Part shown: positions 25,966 to 34,234 of the stretch, piece after piece | Layout: every line of letters starts with the position of its first letter | How positions within the stretch are numbered: position 1 is the first letter of the stretch | From: Polluticoccus soli | Lineage (GTDB): Bacteria > Bacteroidota > Bacteroidia > Chitinophagales > Chitinophagaceae | Direction of reading: 5' to 3' | Assembly: GCF_029269745.1 (NCBI RefSeq) | Contig: NZ_JARJHT010000001.1 | Span: 930,001-994,000 of the forward strand | DNA: 64,000 bases | Made by a program: the position numbers and the translations under genes | Notes under the pieces: generated by a model | Told to the model about the DNA's origin: nothing | What the model saw: the letters and a program-made list of their open reading frames with translations, nothing else | Database searches by the model: none

Positions 25966-26876
25966 CTGTTTATTATAATTGGCTTAACGATTAATTCTTC
26001 ACCAATAACCATGTGCATGAAATAATACCCCGTAGGTATATCTTGTACATCAACCTCGCTGAAATCTGACGTCGAGATTGTCTTTATAACCTTCCCATCT
26101 GTCGTTCTTATATGTATCCTTGATATAGCCTTATTTGTCTCCTTCTCCAAGTAAACAAAATTGTCGGCTGGATTAGGATAAATCCTCACTGTACCTTTCT
26201 CCAAAATTGTTTGTACAGATAACGGCGGGTAGCAATCACCGTTGTAGAATAGATTTTGATAGCCCGTCTTTTGTCCATCCTTATACGAGCAAAGTAGATA
26301 TTGCCTACCTAAAAAGCCGCCATCATACTTCCATATCAGGCCCATGTTACTGCTAATACCTTCAATAAGGGTGAACGGTTCATTAATCGATTGGTATTGC
26401 TCCGCCTTACCCTTAAAATAGATATGTTTTCTGCCATTGACTACTTTCACGCTGTCAACGGTTTTCAGGGAATCGGGATAGGGGGACCCATATGATGGAC
26501 CGAGATTGTAGATGTCCAAAGTATCACCAACATTTAGGTCCATTCGATAAAGCAGCTTCTCAACCGTGTCCTCCCAAGCACCAACAAAAGGTTTTGTATA
26601 CCTGGCCCAGACCGAACCCGTATTTAAATCTTCACGTACAAGCCAGGGCCGCTGCATTCCTGGTGGGCTGACTATCTTTTTATATTGAGTTCCGTTTACA
26701 GATGTATCCTTTTCGACGTAAACAGAATCAATAAAATTGTATTGGCCTTGCCAATTGTATTTGAAAACCCATTTGGTTGAGTTCTGGCCGAAAATAGACT
26801 GGTAAGGCTGCGCATTACTGATTGAACTAATGAGCAACGTTAATAGTGTCAGTATTGATAACCGTAAATTAATCAT
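25962..26876 (-). CDS. Secreted protein of unknown function with T9SS sorting domain
   Basis: This 304-aa protein has a signal peptide (MINLRLSILTLLTLLISSIS, cleavage near NAQ). An uncharacterised beta-rich domain follows (about 25-215, with WVFKYNWQGQYNFIDSVYV and LNVGDTLDIYNLG). The T9SS tail is VRIYPNPADNFVYLEKETNK ... GYYFMHMV. Its tail resembles those of the two genes downstream in the same run. No catalytic motif is seen. Confidence 0.82.
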   Translation of the reverse strand: MINLRLSILTLLTLLISSISNAQPYQSIFGQNSTKWVFKYNWQGQYNFIDSVYVEKDTSVNGTQYKKIVSPPGMQRPWLVREDLNTGSVWARYTKPFVGAWEDTVEKLLYRMDLNVGDTLDIYNLGPSYGSPYPDSLKTVDSVKVVNGRKHIYFKGKAEQYQSINEPFTLIEGISSNMGLIWKYDGGFLGRQYLLCSYKDGQKTGYQNLFYNGDCYPPLSVQTILEKGTVRIYPNPADNFVYLEKETNKAISRIHIRTTDGKVIKTISTSDFSEVDVQDIPTGYYFMHMVIGEELIVKPIIINR

Positions 26877-27221
26877 TGACTTTAGTTCATCATATTACCT
26901 ATCAATCAGCTATGTTCACTAAATTATCCTATCAAATCTAACTACTATATTTGTTATTCAACACCGTTAAAAACACGGTTTTAGTATCTAACCCGCTTTA
27001 AATACCTCGTAATCATCTCTCACTTATTTGAAGCTTCCTTAGGGCCAATAGTCGCACTACAACTCGCAATAAAGTCTTTCTGAGTACTGCAAATTCAAAA
27101 CTTGCACTTTTTAGTAGAAAAATGCAACATTTTAAACATATGTCACTAAATGCAGTATATTCAGCACTTTAAAGCCGCAAAATATCAACAATTTGATGAG
27201 AAAATGAGGCGCATATCCGCC
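26877..27221. other. Intergenic region at the right end of the island
   Basis: No gene is found. The sequence is AT-rich, provides the promoter region for the three T9SS genes reading leftward, and contains the second copy of the 61-bp repeat, 110 bp inside attR. Confidence 0.5.
27052..27111 (+). repeat. 61-bp direct repeat, copy 2 (right of T9SS cargo)
   Basis: It matches 21187-21247 over its full length with three substitutions and a single-base deletion. It lies 110 bp from attR. It may be an integrase arm site, an old element end, or a duplicated upstream region. Confidence 0.8.
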
Positions 27222-27272
27222 ACTCATAATCAGAGGGTCCATGGTTCAAGTCCATGTGGGACCACAGAATAA
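27222..27272 (+). repeat. Right attachment site (attR): displaced 3' half of tRNA-Met
   Basis: These 51 bases equal 247-297 exactly. They cover the tRNA from the anticodon loop through the T arm and acceptor 3' strand plus 8 bp. No 5' half precedes them, so this is not a functional tRNA. This is the segment expected at the far end of a tRNA-integrated element. Confidence 0.88.
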
Positions 27273-27273
27273 C

Positions 27274-27304
27274 AAAAAGCGTTGTGCACTGCATGACGCT
27301 TTTT
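27274..27304 (+). terminator. Ancestral tRNA-Met terminator, now separated from its gene
   Basis: AAAAAGCGT (27274-27282) pairs with ACGCTTTTT (27296-27304), followed by more T. It lies directly after the displaced tRNA half, where the original tRNA terminator should be. Confidence 0.65.
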
Positions 27305-27320
27305 TATTGCCCATCCGTCT

Positions 27321-27998
27321 TTACAGCCTTACCGTTCGCAGCCTGGGGAATTGTTGCAATTTGTTGTCTTTTAAAGAAAACTGCGGCGTATTCAGAAATG
27401 GCAAAGGAGGTTCTATACGCGGCTCGGTAACCGGCTTTTCCATTTTACCATTTGTTACCGGTACATAGATCGTTGTGGGGAGTGTTGCGGGCTGCTTTGT
27501 TGCATTTTGTTGCGTTTTGCAGGGAACTGCCGGCGGCTGACTGCCGGGTTCATTTTGCCCCTCGGGCTGTTCCGGTATCTCCACGCTTCGCGCAGCAGCC
27601 TGGTAGCTGCCATCCATACGGTTATCCATATCTATGGCCTTCAGTCTTTCTTTTATGGTGGGCACCATTACGGGGGTGCGCTGACCTTCTATATGATCGG
27701 GCGGTGGCTGCTCCATCCATTTACCTTCGGCTATCTGTGCCAGCAGCTCACGCTTGCGCTGCACGGTAAGCAGTTCTGCAATGTATTTCTCCTTCAGCAC
27801 CTGCCGTGCTTCTTCCAGTATTCGCTCCTGCGCTTCTGCGATGGCTGCCGTCACTTCGGGATCTTTCATCAGCCTGTTGGCTGCCGATTCGATGGAACGG
27901 GGATTTTCAGTTTGCGGGTTGTATGCAGTTTTGTAGGCTTCGCATTTATTGCCGTGACGCAGCAGTTCGCACACAAAGGCGTGTTGATTCAAGTTCAT
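27321..27998 (-). CDS. Stand-alone phage terminase small subunit-like DNA-binding protein
   Basis: This 225-aa protein opens with LNQHAFVCELLRHGNKCEAY, then SIESAANRLMKDPEVTAAIA. These are the helix-turn-helix and second conserved helix of terminase small subunits (Terminase_2-like), which bind phage cos or pac DNA. A charged helix (about 60-95) could oligomerise. The C-terminal ~90 residues are proline- and glutamine-rich and look disordered. No large terminase, portal or capsid gene is nearby, so it is either a phage remnant or a co-opted DNA-binding protein. It lies outside the island and has its own promoter. Confidence 0.68.
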   Translation of the reverse strand: MNLNQHAFVCELLRHGNKCEAYKTAYNPQTENPRSIESAANRLMKDPEVTAAIAEAQERILEEARQVLKEKYIAELLTVQRKRELLAQIAEGKWMEQPPPDHIEGQRTPVMVPTIKERLKAIDMDNRMDGSYQAAARSVEIPEQPEGQNEPGSQPPAVPCKTQQNATKQPATLPTTIYVPVTNGKMEKPVTEPRIEPPLPFLNTPQFSLKDNKLQQFPRLRTVRL

Positions 27999-28058
27999 GA
28001 TGATAGTTTTTAGCCCGCTTCCAACTTGCCTGGAAATACGGGTGGTTTATAATAACAA

Positions 28059-28090
28059 CAAAGATACAATTTTAAATTAATAACAACAAA
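28059..28090 (-). promoter_or_regulatory. Bacteroidota-type promoter for the terminase-like gene
   Basis: On the minus strand, TTTG (28090-28087) is followed after 20 bases by TATCTTTG (28066-28059). This matches the Bacteroidota sigma-ABfr consensus TTTG-N19-21-TAnnTTTG. The start codon lies about 60 bases downstream. Confidence 0.75.
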
Positions 28091-28136
28091 TTAAACTATG
28101 CGGGGTTAGGCGCAACGGATGTTATCAAAACAAAAA

Positions 28137-28159
28137 AAGCGGCAACCGGGTTGCCGCTT
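28137..28159 (-). terminator. Terminator after the last of four paralogues
   Basis: AAGCGGCAA/TTGCCGCTT stem with a 5-base loop, followed on the minus strand by TTTTTTTG. It lies 21 bp past the stop at 28181. Confidence 0.85.
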
Positions 28160-28180
28160 CTCTTTTTACAAATAGTGTTT

Positions 28181-30130
28181 CTAATCTTTAGCCAGTTTTA
28201 TAGTTTTGCGGTGACCTTCTGATGTGGTGAGCTGTAGTATGTAGCTACCCGCTGGCAATGAACTAGTGCTGATCTCTGCGTTATCAACTGACAGCTTGCC
28301 GGTGTACACTTTGCTGCCCATTACGTTGTATAGCTCAGCCGTTGCACCTGCTGCACCGTTTATGGTCAGCTTGTTGCTTACAGGGTTTGGATAGATAGTG
28401 ATCTCATCCAACACCTGTACTTCGTCTATGCCAACAGTCACACTCACTGTCTGGCACTTGGTGTCTGAGCCGCAGGGGTTGTATACGGTTACGCATACAT
28501 TATAAGTACCTGTACTGGCATAGGTATGGGTTGGTGTAGCACTGGTACTGGTTCCACCATCACCAAAATCCCAGCGAAGGCTATCGTATGGCGAGGTACC
28601 ATTGTAGGTAAATGCTGCTATTGCACTATTAGCCGGTGCATTGAAGGTATAGCTTGATACCGGTGTTGTACAAGTACAGTTGGCGCTGCCGTATTTGGCT
28701 ATGAAGAAGTCAGATGGGCCGCCGGAGTTGTTAAGAATATTAGAAGCTACAGTTACTTGCGCTTGAAATCTTCCTCCAACATAAATATTCCCTTTGTTAT
28801 CACTGGTTAATGCGGTACCTGCATCGTAATAACCAAAAGGACTACCGATAGAATCAAGCACCAGTGGATTGCCATTTTGTATATCAAAACCTGCCAGAAA
28901 TGCGTCATATCCCTGGTTTTGGATATGGTTCAACGTTGTCGTCCCACCAAAAGTCAACGTGCCAGGATAATCGCCAGTCATAAATACTTTGTTGCCACTT
29001 AAGGCAATACCTACACCTCCTGTAGCGCCATTTACCGAGCCATTCTTTGCCCATGCATTAGTTCCACTTGCATTCAGCTTGACAATAACAGGCAGTGTGC
29101 TAGTAGTCATTAAAGTATTAACGACCGTATACCCGTTAAATATCGCTCCTGCTTTCGCAGAGCCCGCTGCATATATACTGCCTGAATTATCTATAGCAAT
29201 GCGGCCAGCGAACGCAATAACACCTGTCCCCTCTCGTTTCCACAAAAAATTGCCTGAGTTATCAAAGGCGCCGATATAACCTGAGTTAGTAATAGGCTGA
29301 CCACCCATAGATAATGTGCCGCTTTGATACCAACCAGCTAAATAAAACCGGCCGTTGTTTTTATCTCGAGCAATCCGGCTCGTAAAAAAAGATCCATTTA
29401 CAAACGTATTAGCCTGCATTTGAAGAGCAGTGAAGCTTTGAAAGCCACCCAGTGCATTGTACTTTAAAATGTAAGCACCTTGTGCTGGAATCGACTGTGT
29501 ACTACCGGCAATCTGGCAAGGTGGCATAATGCACAACCAATATACATTTCCAGCATTATCAACATCAAAGTCAACATTACGATATTGATTTGAATTGGTA
29601 AATTGCATTGTATCCGGCTGCGGCATTCGCAACCAACCAAAATTTCCACTGGTATCATACTGCACCAGGAACATTGTTTTTGAATAGCCTGAAGGCAGCA
29701 GCGAATCTGTATCAAAGCCAGCTGTGCCAGTATAAGGATAAATATTGCCACTAACGTATACATGACCCGCAGTATCTGCCCTTAACGAATAGGGAAAGTC
29801 ATTCATTGGATCATCCGCGGGACTGCCTATCGCCTTTTTCCATCTTAATGTGCCATCACACTTAAAGCTAGATAACAGCATATCCTTATTACCAAATCCA
29901 TTGTATTGTTGTCCATCAATATCTTCCGAGCCGTTCGTTTCTAACAAAGACAATATATACACGTTGCCATTTTTGTCTGTTGCCATATCCATCACTTCAT
30001 CTTCCGGAGTAACGTTCATGCCTTGAGAGTTTCCCCCTCCTCTCTTCCCCCATTGCCAGCTTTGCGTAAAAGATGGAGTTGCTTGCAACAAGACTAACAG
30101 AATCAATAGCGGCGTTAATGTTCTTTTCAT
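28181..30130 (-). CDS. Secreted SBBP-like propeller/PKD protein with T9SS domain, paralogue 4
   Basis: The ATG at 30130 (MKRTLTPLLILLVLLQATPS) is chosen because it aligns with the starts of the three paralogues; the frame extends 11 codons upstream. The 649-aa product has a signal peptide, then SWQWGKRGGGN. A propeller-like region (about 40-480) follows with repeated DKNGNVYILS / DNSGNFLWKRE motifs, then a PKD domain (about 490-575, LRWDFGDGGTSTSATPTHTY). The tail is a T9SS domain (ITIYPNPVSNKLTINGAAG). It is the last gene of the tandem array. The propeller differs from its siblings while the PKD-T9SS part is nearly identical. Surface display is likely; the ligand is unknown. Confidence 0.9.
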   Translation of the reverse strand: MKRTLTPLLILLVLLQATPSFTQSWQWGKRGGGNSQGMNVTPEDEVMDMATDKNGNVYILSLLETNGSEDIDGQQYNGFGNKDMLLSSFKCDGTLRWKKAIGSPADDPMNDFPYSLRADTAGHVYVSGNIYPYTGTAGFDTDSLLPSGYSKTMFLVQYDTSGNFGWLRMPQPDTMQFTNSNQYRNVDFDVDNAGNVYWLCIMPPCQIAGSTQSIPAQGAYILKYNALGGFQSFTALQMQANTFVNGSFFTSRIARDKNNGRFYLAGWYQSGTLSMGGQPITNSGYIGAFDNSGNFLWKREGTGVIAFAGRIAIDNSGSIYAAGSAKAGAIFNGYTVVNTLMTTSTLPVIVKLNASGTNAWAKNGSVNGATGGVGIALSGNKVFMTGDYPGTLTFGGTTTLNHIQNQGYDAFLAGFDIQNGNPLVLDSIGSPFGYYDAGTALTSDNKGNIYVGGRFQAQVTVASNILNNSGGPSDFFIAKYGSANCTCTTPVSSYTFNAPANSAIAAFTYNGTSPYDSLRWDFGDGGTSTSATPTHTYASTGTYNVCVTVYNPCGSDTKCQTVSVTVGIDEVQVLDEITIYPNPVSNKLTINGAAGATAELYNVMGSKVYTGKLSVDNAEISTSSLPAGSYILQLTTSEGHRKTIKLAKD

Positions 30131-30148
30131 AGGGTGTGTATAGTTTAA

Positions 30149-30183
30149 CAACAAAAGCGGCAAACCAGCTGCCGCTTTTGTTG
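30149..30183 (-). terminator. Intergenic hairpin between paralogues 3 and 4
   Basis: CAACAAAAGCGGCA (30149-30162) and TGCCGCTTTTGTTG (30170-30183) form a perfect 14-bp stem with a 7-base loop. The 3' arm on the minus strand is T-rich. It is a near copy of the hairpins at 32169 and 34187. Confidence 0.8.
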
Positions 30184-30194
30184 GATTATGTGAG

Positions 30195-32147
30195 TTATTC
30201 TTTAGCCAGTTTTATTGTTTTGCGGTGGCCGTCTGTTGTGGTGAGTTGCAGTATATAGCTGCCGGCGGGTAATGGAGCCGTGCTGATCTCTGCGTTATCA
30301 GCTGACAGCTTGCCGGAGTATACTTTGCTGCCCATTACATTGTACAGTTCTGCTGTTGCACCTGCTGCACCGTTTATGGTTAGCTTGTTGCTTACAGGGT
30401 TTGGATAGATGGATATCTCACCCAACACCTGAACTTCGTCAATGCCAACGGTCACACTCACCGTCTGGCATTTGGTGTCTGAGCCGCAGGGGTTGTATAC
30501 GGTTACGCATACATTGTAAGTGCCGGTGCTGGCATAAGTATGCGTAGGCGTAGCACTGGTGCTGGTACCACCATCACCAAAATCCCAGCGCAGGCTATCG
30601 TAAGGCGAAGTGCCATTGTAGGTGAAGGCTGCTATTGCACTATTAGCCGGTGCATTGAAGTTGTAGCTTGATACAGGCGCGGTGCAGGTACAGTTGGCGC
30701 TGCCGTATTTGGCGATGAAGAAGTCTGTATCTCCACCTGAGCTGTTGAGCACGTTGGTGTTGACGGTAATTTGCGCCGAAAACAAGCCGCCAACATAGAG
30801 ATTACCTTTTGCATCACTTGTCAAGCAGCTAGCCATGTCTCTGTATCCAAACGGACTTCCAATCGAGTCCAGCGCAATCATAGCGCCCGATTGTGCATTG
30901 AACCTCGCCAGATAAACATCGTAGCTCTGATTAATAATGTGATTAAGCGAATCAACTCCAGGCAGAACTAATTTACCCGGATAAGAACCGTTGATCGCAA
31001 CTTCGTTGTTGCCACGTAACGCAAGACCGGCGCTGAAAGATGCGCCATTAGTATTAAAATTCTTTAACCACACATTGTTGCCATTCGCATCCATTTTAAC
31101 CACAAACGGGCAGCCATACATGCCAAATGGATTGGTAATTGTTGAACCATTAAAATTATCGGTGTTGACAGAAATGCCTGTTAAATACAATGCTCCTTGT
31201 ACATCAATACCAATACGACTGGTAAATCCACCACCTATAGTATTCTCGCGCTTCCAAAGAAAATTGCCAGAATTGTCAAACGCTCCTATATAAGCATACT
31301 TTGTGATTGACTGGCCTCCCATAGACAAAGTACCACCATCATATTGACCCGCCAAATAAAAACGGCCATTGCTTTTATCGCGCTCCATACGGCATTTAAA
31401 ATCAGAACCATGATAGAAGGCTCCCGCTTGCATTTGCAGGGCTACCACACCGAGGAAATTACCTTGTCCATCATACCTTAAAATGTAGGGCCCCAAAGCG
31501 GAGATAACCTGTGACGTACCTCCTAATAAGCATGGAGACATAACACACAACCAATAAACGTTCCCCGCATTGTCTACATCAAAATCTACCGCGCGGTATT
31601 TGCTGCGGTTTGTACGAAGCATTGTATCGGGTTGTGGCATCCGCAGCCACTGGTAGTTACCGCTGGTATCATACTGAGCTATGAACATGTTCTTCGGATA
31701 TCCAACTGGCAGCGTAGTATCACTATCAAATTTTGCAGATCCCGATACATTTGCATACACGTTGCCGCTTACATAAACGTGTCCCACAGTGTCCACCCGC
31801 AATGAATAAGGGAAACCATTCATCGGATCGTCTGACTGACTACCAATCGCTTTTTTCCACCTGAATGCGCCATTGCAACTAAAACTAGACAGTAGTATAT
31901 CCTTATTCCCAAAACCTGTATACTGCAGTCCATTAATATCCTCAGACCCTGAGGTTTCGATAACCGACAAAACATAGACATTTCCATTTCGGTCGGTAGC
32001 CATATCCATCACATTGTCTTCTGGTGTTGAATTAAGTCCGTTAGTGTTCCCACCTCCTCTTTTGCCCCATTGCCAGCTTTGCGCAAATGATGAAGCTGAT
32101 TGCAATATGACCAATAGGATCAATAATGGCGTTAATGTTCTTTTCAT
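30195..32147 (-). CDS. Secreted SBBP-like propeller/PKD protein with T9SS domain, paralogue 3
   Basis: This 650-aa protein has the same layout as its neighbours: signal peptide (MKRTLTPLLILLVILQSASS), SWQWGKRGGGN, propeller-like repeats, PKD and T9SS tail (ISIYPNPVSNKLTINGAAG). In the propeller it is closest to paralogue 2, sharing LVLPGVDSLNHI and NEVAINGSYPGK, so these two arose by the most recent duplication. The leader ACTATACACACC just upstream of the ATG is shared with paralogue 4. Confidence 0.9.
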   Translation of the reverse strand: MKRTLTPLLILLVILQSASSFAQSWQWGKRGGGNTNGLNSTPEDNVMDMATDRNGNVYVLSVIETSGSEDINGLQYTGFGNKDILLSSFSCNGAFRWKKAIGSQSDDPMNGFPYSLRVDTVGHVYVSGNVYANVSGSAKFDSDTTLPVGYPKNMFIAQYDTSGNYQWLRMPQPDTMLRTNRSKYRAVDFDVDNAGNVYWLCVMSPCLLGGTSQVISALGPYILRYDGQGNFLGVVALQMQAGAFYHGSDFKCRMERDKSNGRFYLAGQYDGGTLSMGGQSITKYAYIGAFDNSGNFLWKRENTIGGGFTSRIGIDVQGALYLTGISVNTDNFNGSTITNPFGMYGCPFVVKMDANGNNVWLKNFNTNGASFSAGLALRGNNEVAINGSYPGKLVLPGVDSLNHIINQSYDVYLARFNAQSGAMIALDSIGSPFGYRDMASCLTSDAKGNLYVGGLFSAQITVNTNVLNSSGGDTDFFIAKYGSANCTCTAPVSSYNFNAPANSAIAAFTYNGTSPYDSLRWDFGDGGTSTSATPTHTYASTGTYNVCVTVYNPCGSDTKCQTVSVTVGIDEVQVLGEISIYPNPVSNKLTINGAAGATAELYNVMGSKVYSGKLSADNAEISTAPLPAGSYILQLTTTDGHRKTIKLAKE

Positions 32148-32168
32148 AAGCGGTGTGTATAGTTTAAA

Positions 32169-32203
32169 AACAAAAGCGGCAAACCATAGCTGCCGCTTTT
32201 GTT
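32169..32203 (-). terminator. Intergenic hairpin between paralogues 2 and 3
   Basis: AACAAAAGCGGCA (32169-32181) pairs with TGCCGCTTTTGTT (32191-32203), 13 bp, 9-base loop. It lies 14 bp past the stop of the gene reading from 34163. Confidence 0.8.
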
Positions 32204-32216
32204 GTGTTACGTTGTG

Positions 32217-34163
32217 TTATTCTTTAGCCAGTTTTATTGTTTTGCGGTGGCCATCTGCTGTGGTTAGCTGCAGTATGTAGCTGCCGGCTGGCAAGGATGC
32301 TGTGCTGATCTCTGCGTTATCAACTGACAGCTTGCCGGTGTACACTTTGCTGCCCATTACATTGTACAGTTCTGCTGTTGCTCCTGCTGCGCCGTTTATA
32401 GTTAGCTTGTTGCTTACAGGGTTTGGATAGATAGTGATCTCATCCAACACCTGCACTTCGTCTATGCCTACTGTTACACTCACAGTCTGGCACTTGGTGT
32501 CTGAGCCGCAGGCGTTGTATACGGTTACGCATACATTGTAAGTGCCGGTGCTGGCATAAGTATGTGTAGGTGTAGCACTGGTACTGGTTCCACCATCACC
32601 AAAATCCCAGCGCAGGCTATCGTAAGGCGATGTGCCGTTGTAGGTGAAGGCTGCTATTGCACTATTCGCTGGCGCATTGAAGGTGTAGCTTGATACCGGT
32701 GTAGTACAAGTACAGTTGGCACTGCCGTATTTGGCTATGAAGAAGTCGGTAGGGCCGCCGGAGTTGTTGAGCATCGTTGATGCTATTGTTACCTGAGCCT
32801 CGAATAGGCCACCTACATACAGGTTACCCTTAGTATCACTCGTCATACTGCTAGCTATTTCACGGTAGCCAAAAGGACTTGCAATAGAATCTAATCCAAT
32901 AAGAACACCAGTTTGTGTGTTAAACCTGGCAAGGAACACATCATAGCTCTGGTTTAAAATGTGATTGAGTGAGTCTACACCGGGCAGTACCAATTTACCA
33001 GGATAAGATCCATTAATAGCGACTTCATTACTGCCGCGCAAAGCAAGTCCGCCAGCGAACGTCGCTCCATTGGTATAAAAATTTTTCAACCAGACATTAT
33101 TACCGGCGGGATCTATCTTAACTACAAAAGGTAATCCGTGGCCACCAAATGGATTATTTAGAACTGTGCCATTGAAATTATCGCCATTTGCCGAATTGCC
33201 AGAAACATACAAATTGCTTTGTCCATCAATAGCGATACGGCTCGTAAAACCTCCACCGATAGTATTTTCCCGCTTCCAAAGGAAATTGCCCAAATTATCA
33301 AATGCACTGATATACCCTTGCTTTGTTATGGGTTGGCCTCCGACCGTCAACGTTCCTGATGTATATTGACCAGCCAGGTAGAAACGTCCATTGTTTTTAT
33401 CTCGTGTCAAAGAACCTCGAAATTGAGATTGATAAGTTGCCTGCATTTCTACAGGCGTCACGGACGATAAATTACCAGACGCACTATATTTCAGTATGTA
33501 AATTCCCTGAGTCGGTATTGTGAGAGTGCTGCCAGCCAAAGAGCATGGATTCATAATGCACAACCAATATACATTCCCAGCGTTGTCTACTTCCATATCG
33601 ATTGTGCCATACCTGTTGCTATATATCGACTGCATAGTATCCGGCTGAGGCATGCGCAGCCAGTTGTAGGCACCCGAGGTATCATATTGTACTAAGAACA
33701 TCGTCTTTGCATACCCTGATGGCAGCACCGTATCGGTATCAAAACCTTTTGTTCCTGTACTCGAGAAAACATATCCAGCAACGTAGACATGGCCTAACGA
33801 GTCTGTTTTAACGCCAAATCGTTGAGTCGCTAACACATCGCCACTTGGACCTCCAATGACTTTTTTCCATCGGAACGAACCATTACAATTAAAGCTGGAA
33901 AGCAACATATCTTTTGCACCAAAACCGGCAAAAGACTGACCGTTGACATCTTCTGAGCCACTCGTTTCTACAACAGAAAGCACATATACGTTCCCATTTT
34001 TGTCCGTCGACATGTCAATTACATTATCCTCAGGATTTACGTTGAGTCCAGTTGCATTTCCTCCGCCTCTCTTTCCCCACTGCCAGCTTTGCGCAGTTGA
34101 AATATCTGCAAATAGTAATACGCAGGCTAACATGAATAATAGCGGCGTTAATGTTCTTTTCAT
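32217..34163 (-). CDS. Secreted SBBP-like propeller/PKD protein with T9SS domain, paralogue 2
   Basis: This 648-aa protein starts MKRTLTPLLFMLACVLLFAD and has the common SWQWGKRGGGN opening. The propeller-like part contains repeated units such as IDGQSNLYVSG and DTKGNLYVGG. The PKD domain and T9SS tail (ITIYPNPVSNKLTINGAAG) differ from the siblings at only a few residues, for example NACGSD instead of NPCGSD. The function is presumably the same class of surface protein with altered binding specificity. Confidence 0.9.
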   Translation of the reverse strand: MKRTLTPLLFMLACVLLFADISTAQSWQWGKRGGGNATGLNVNPEDNVIDMSTDKNGNVYVLSVVETSGSEDVNGQSFAGFGAKDMLLSSFNCNGSFRWKKVIGGPSGDVLATQRFGVKTDSLGHVYVAGYVFSSTGTKGFDTDTVLPSGYAKTMFLVQYDTSGAYNWLRMPQPDTMQSIYSNRYGTIDMEVDNAGNVYWLCIMNPCSLAGSTLTIPTQGIYILKYSASGNLSSVTPVEMQATYQSQFRGSLTRDKNNGRFYLAGQYTSGTLTVGGQPITKQGYISAFDNLGNFLWKRENTIGGGFTSRIAIDGQSNLYVSGNSANGDNFNGTVLNNPFGGHGLPFVVKIDPAGNNVWLKNFYTNGATFAGGLALRGSNEVAINGSYPGKLVLPGVDSLNHILNQSYDVFLARFNTQTGVLIGLDSIASPFGYREIASSMTSDTKGNLYVGGLFEAQVTIASTMLNNSGGPTDFFIAKYGSANCTCTTPVSSYTFNAPANSAIAAFTYNGTSPYDSLRWDFGDGGTSTSATPTHTYASTGTYNVCVTVYNACGSDTKCQTVSVTVGIDEVQVLDEITIYPNPVSNKLTINGAAGATAELYNVMGSKVYTGKLSVDNAEISTASLPAGSYILQLTTADGHRKTIKLAKE

Positions 34164-34186
34164 AAGCGGTTTATAGTTTTTTAAGA

Positions 34187-34222
34187 CAGCAAAAGCGACA
34201 ATGTGGTTTGCCGCTTTTGTTG
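34187..34222 (-). terminator. Intergenic hairpin between paralogues 1 and 2
   Basis: An imperfect version of the same hairpin: CAGCAAAAGCGACAA versus TTGCCGCTTTTGTTG, two mismatches in 15 bp. It has decayed relative to its copies, which fits duplication of gene plus terminator. Confidence 0.65.
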
Positions 34223-34234
34223 TGTATGCTGCTT

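Larger units (their letters stand above)
247..27272. mobile_element. Composite genomic island integrated in tRNA-Met
   Basis: The interval is bounded by two identical 51-bp direct repeats, 247-297 (inside the tRNA, anticodon loop to 8 bp past its end) and 27222-27272. A tyrosine integrase starts 141 bp inside the left repeat and points inward. This is the classic layout of a tRNA-integrated element. Cargo includes a polymerase-like protein, HNH endonuclease, sulfur-oxidation cluster, S8 protease and T9SS proteins. A second integrase (17974-19212) and a third 26-bp tRNA fragment (8180-8205) suggest two or more successive insertions. No conjugation genes are seen, so it would need mobilisation in trans. 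The repeats are seen directly; the island is inferred. Confidence 0.82.
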
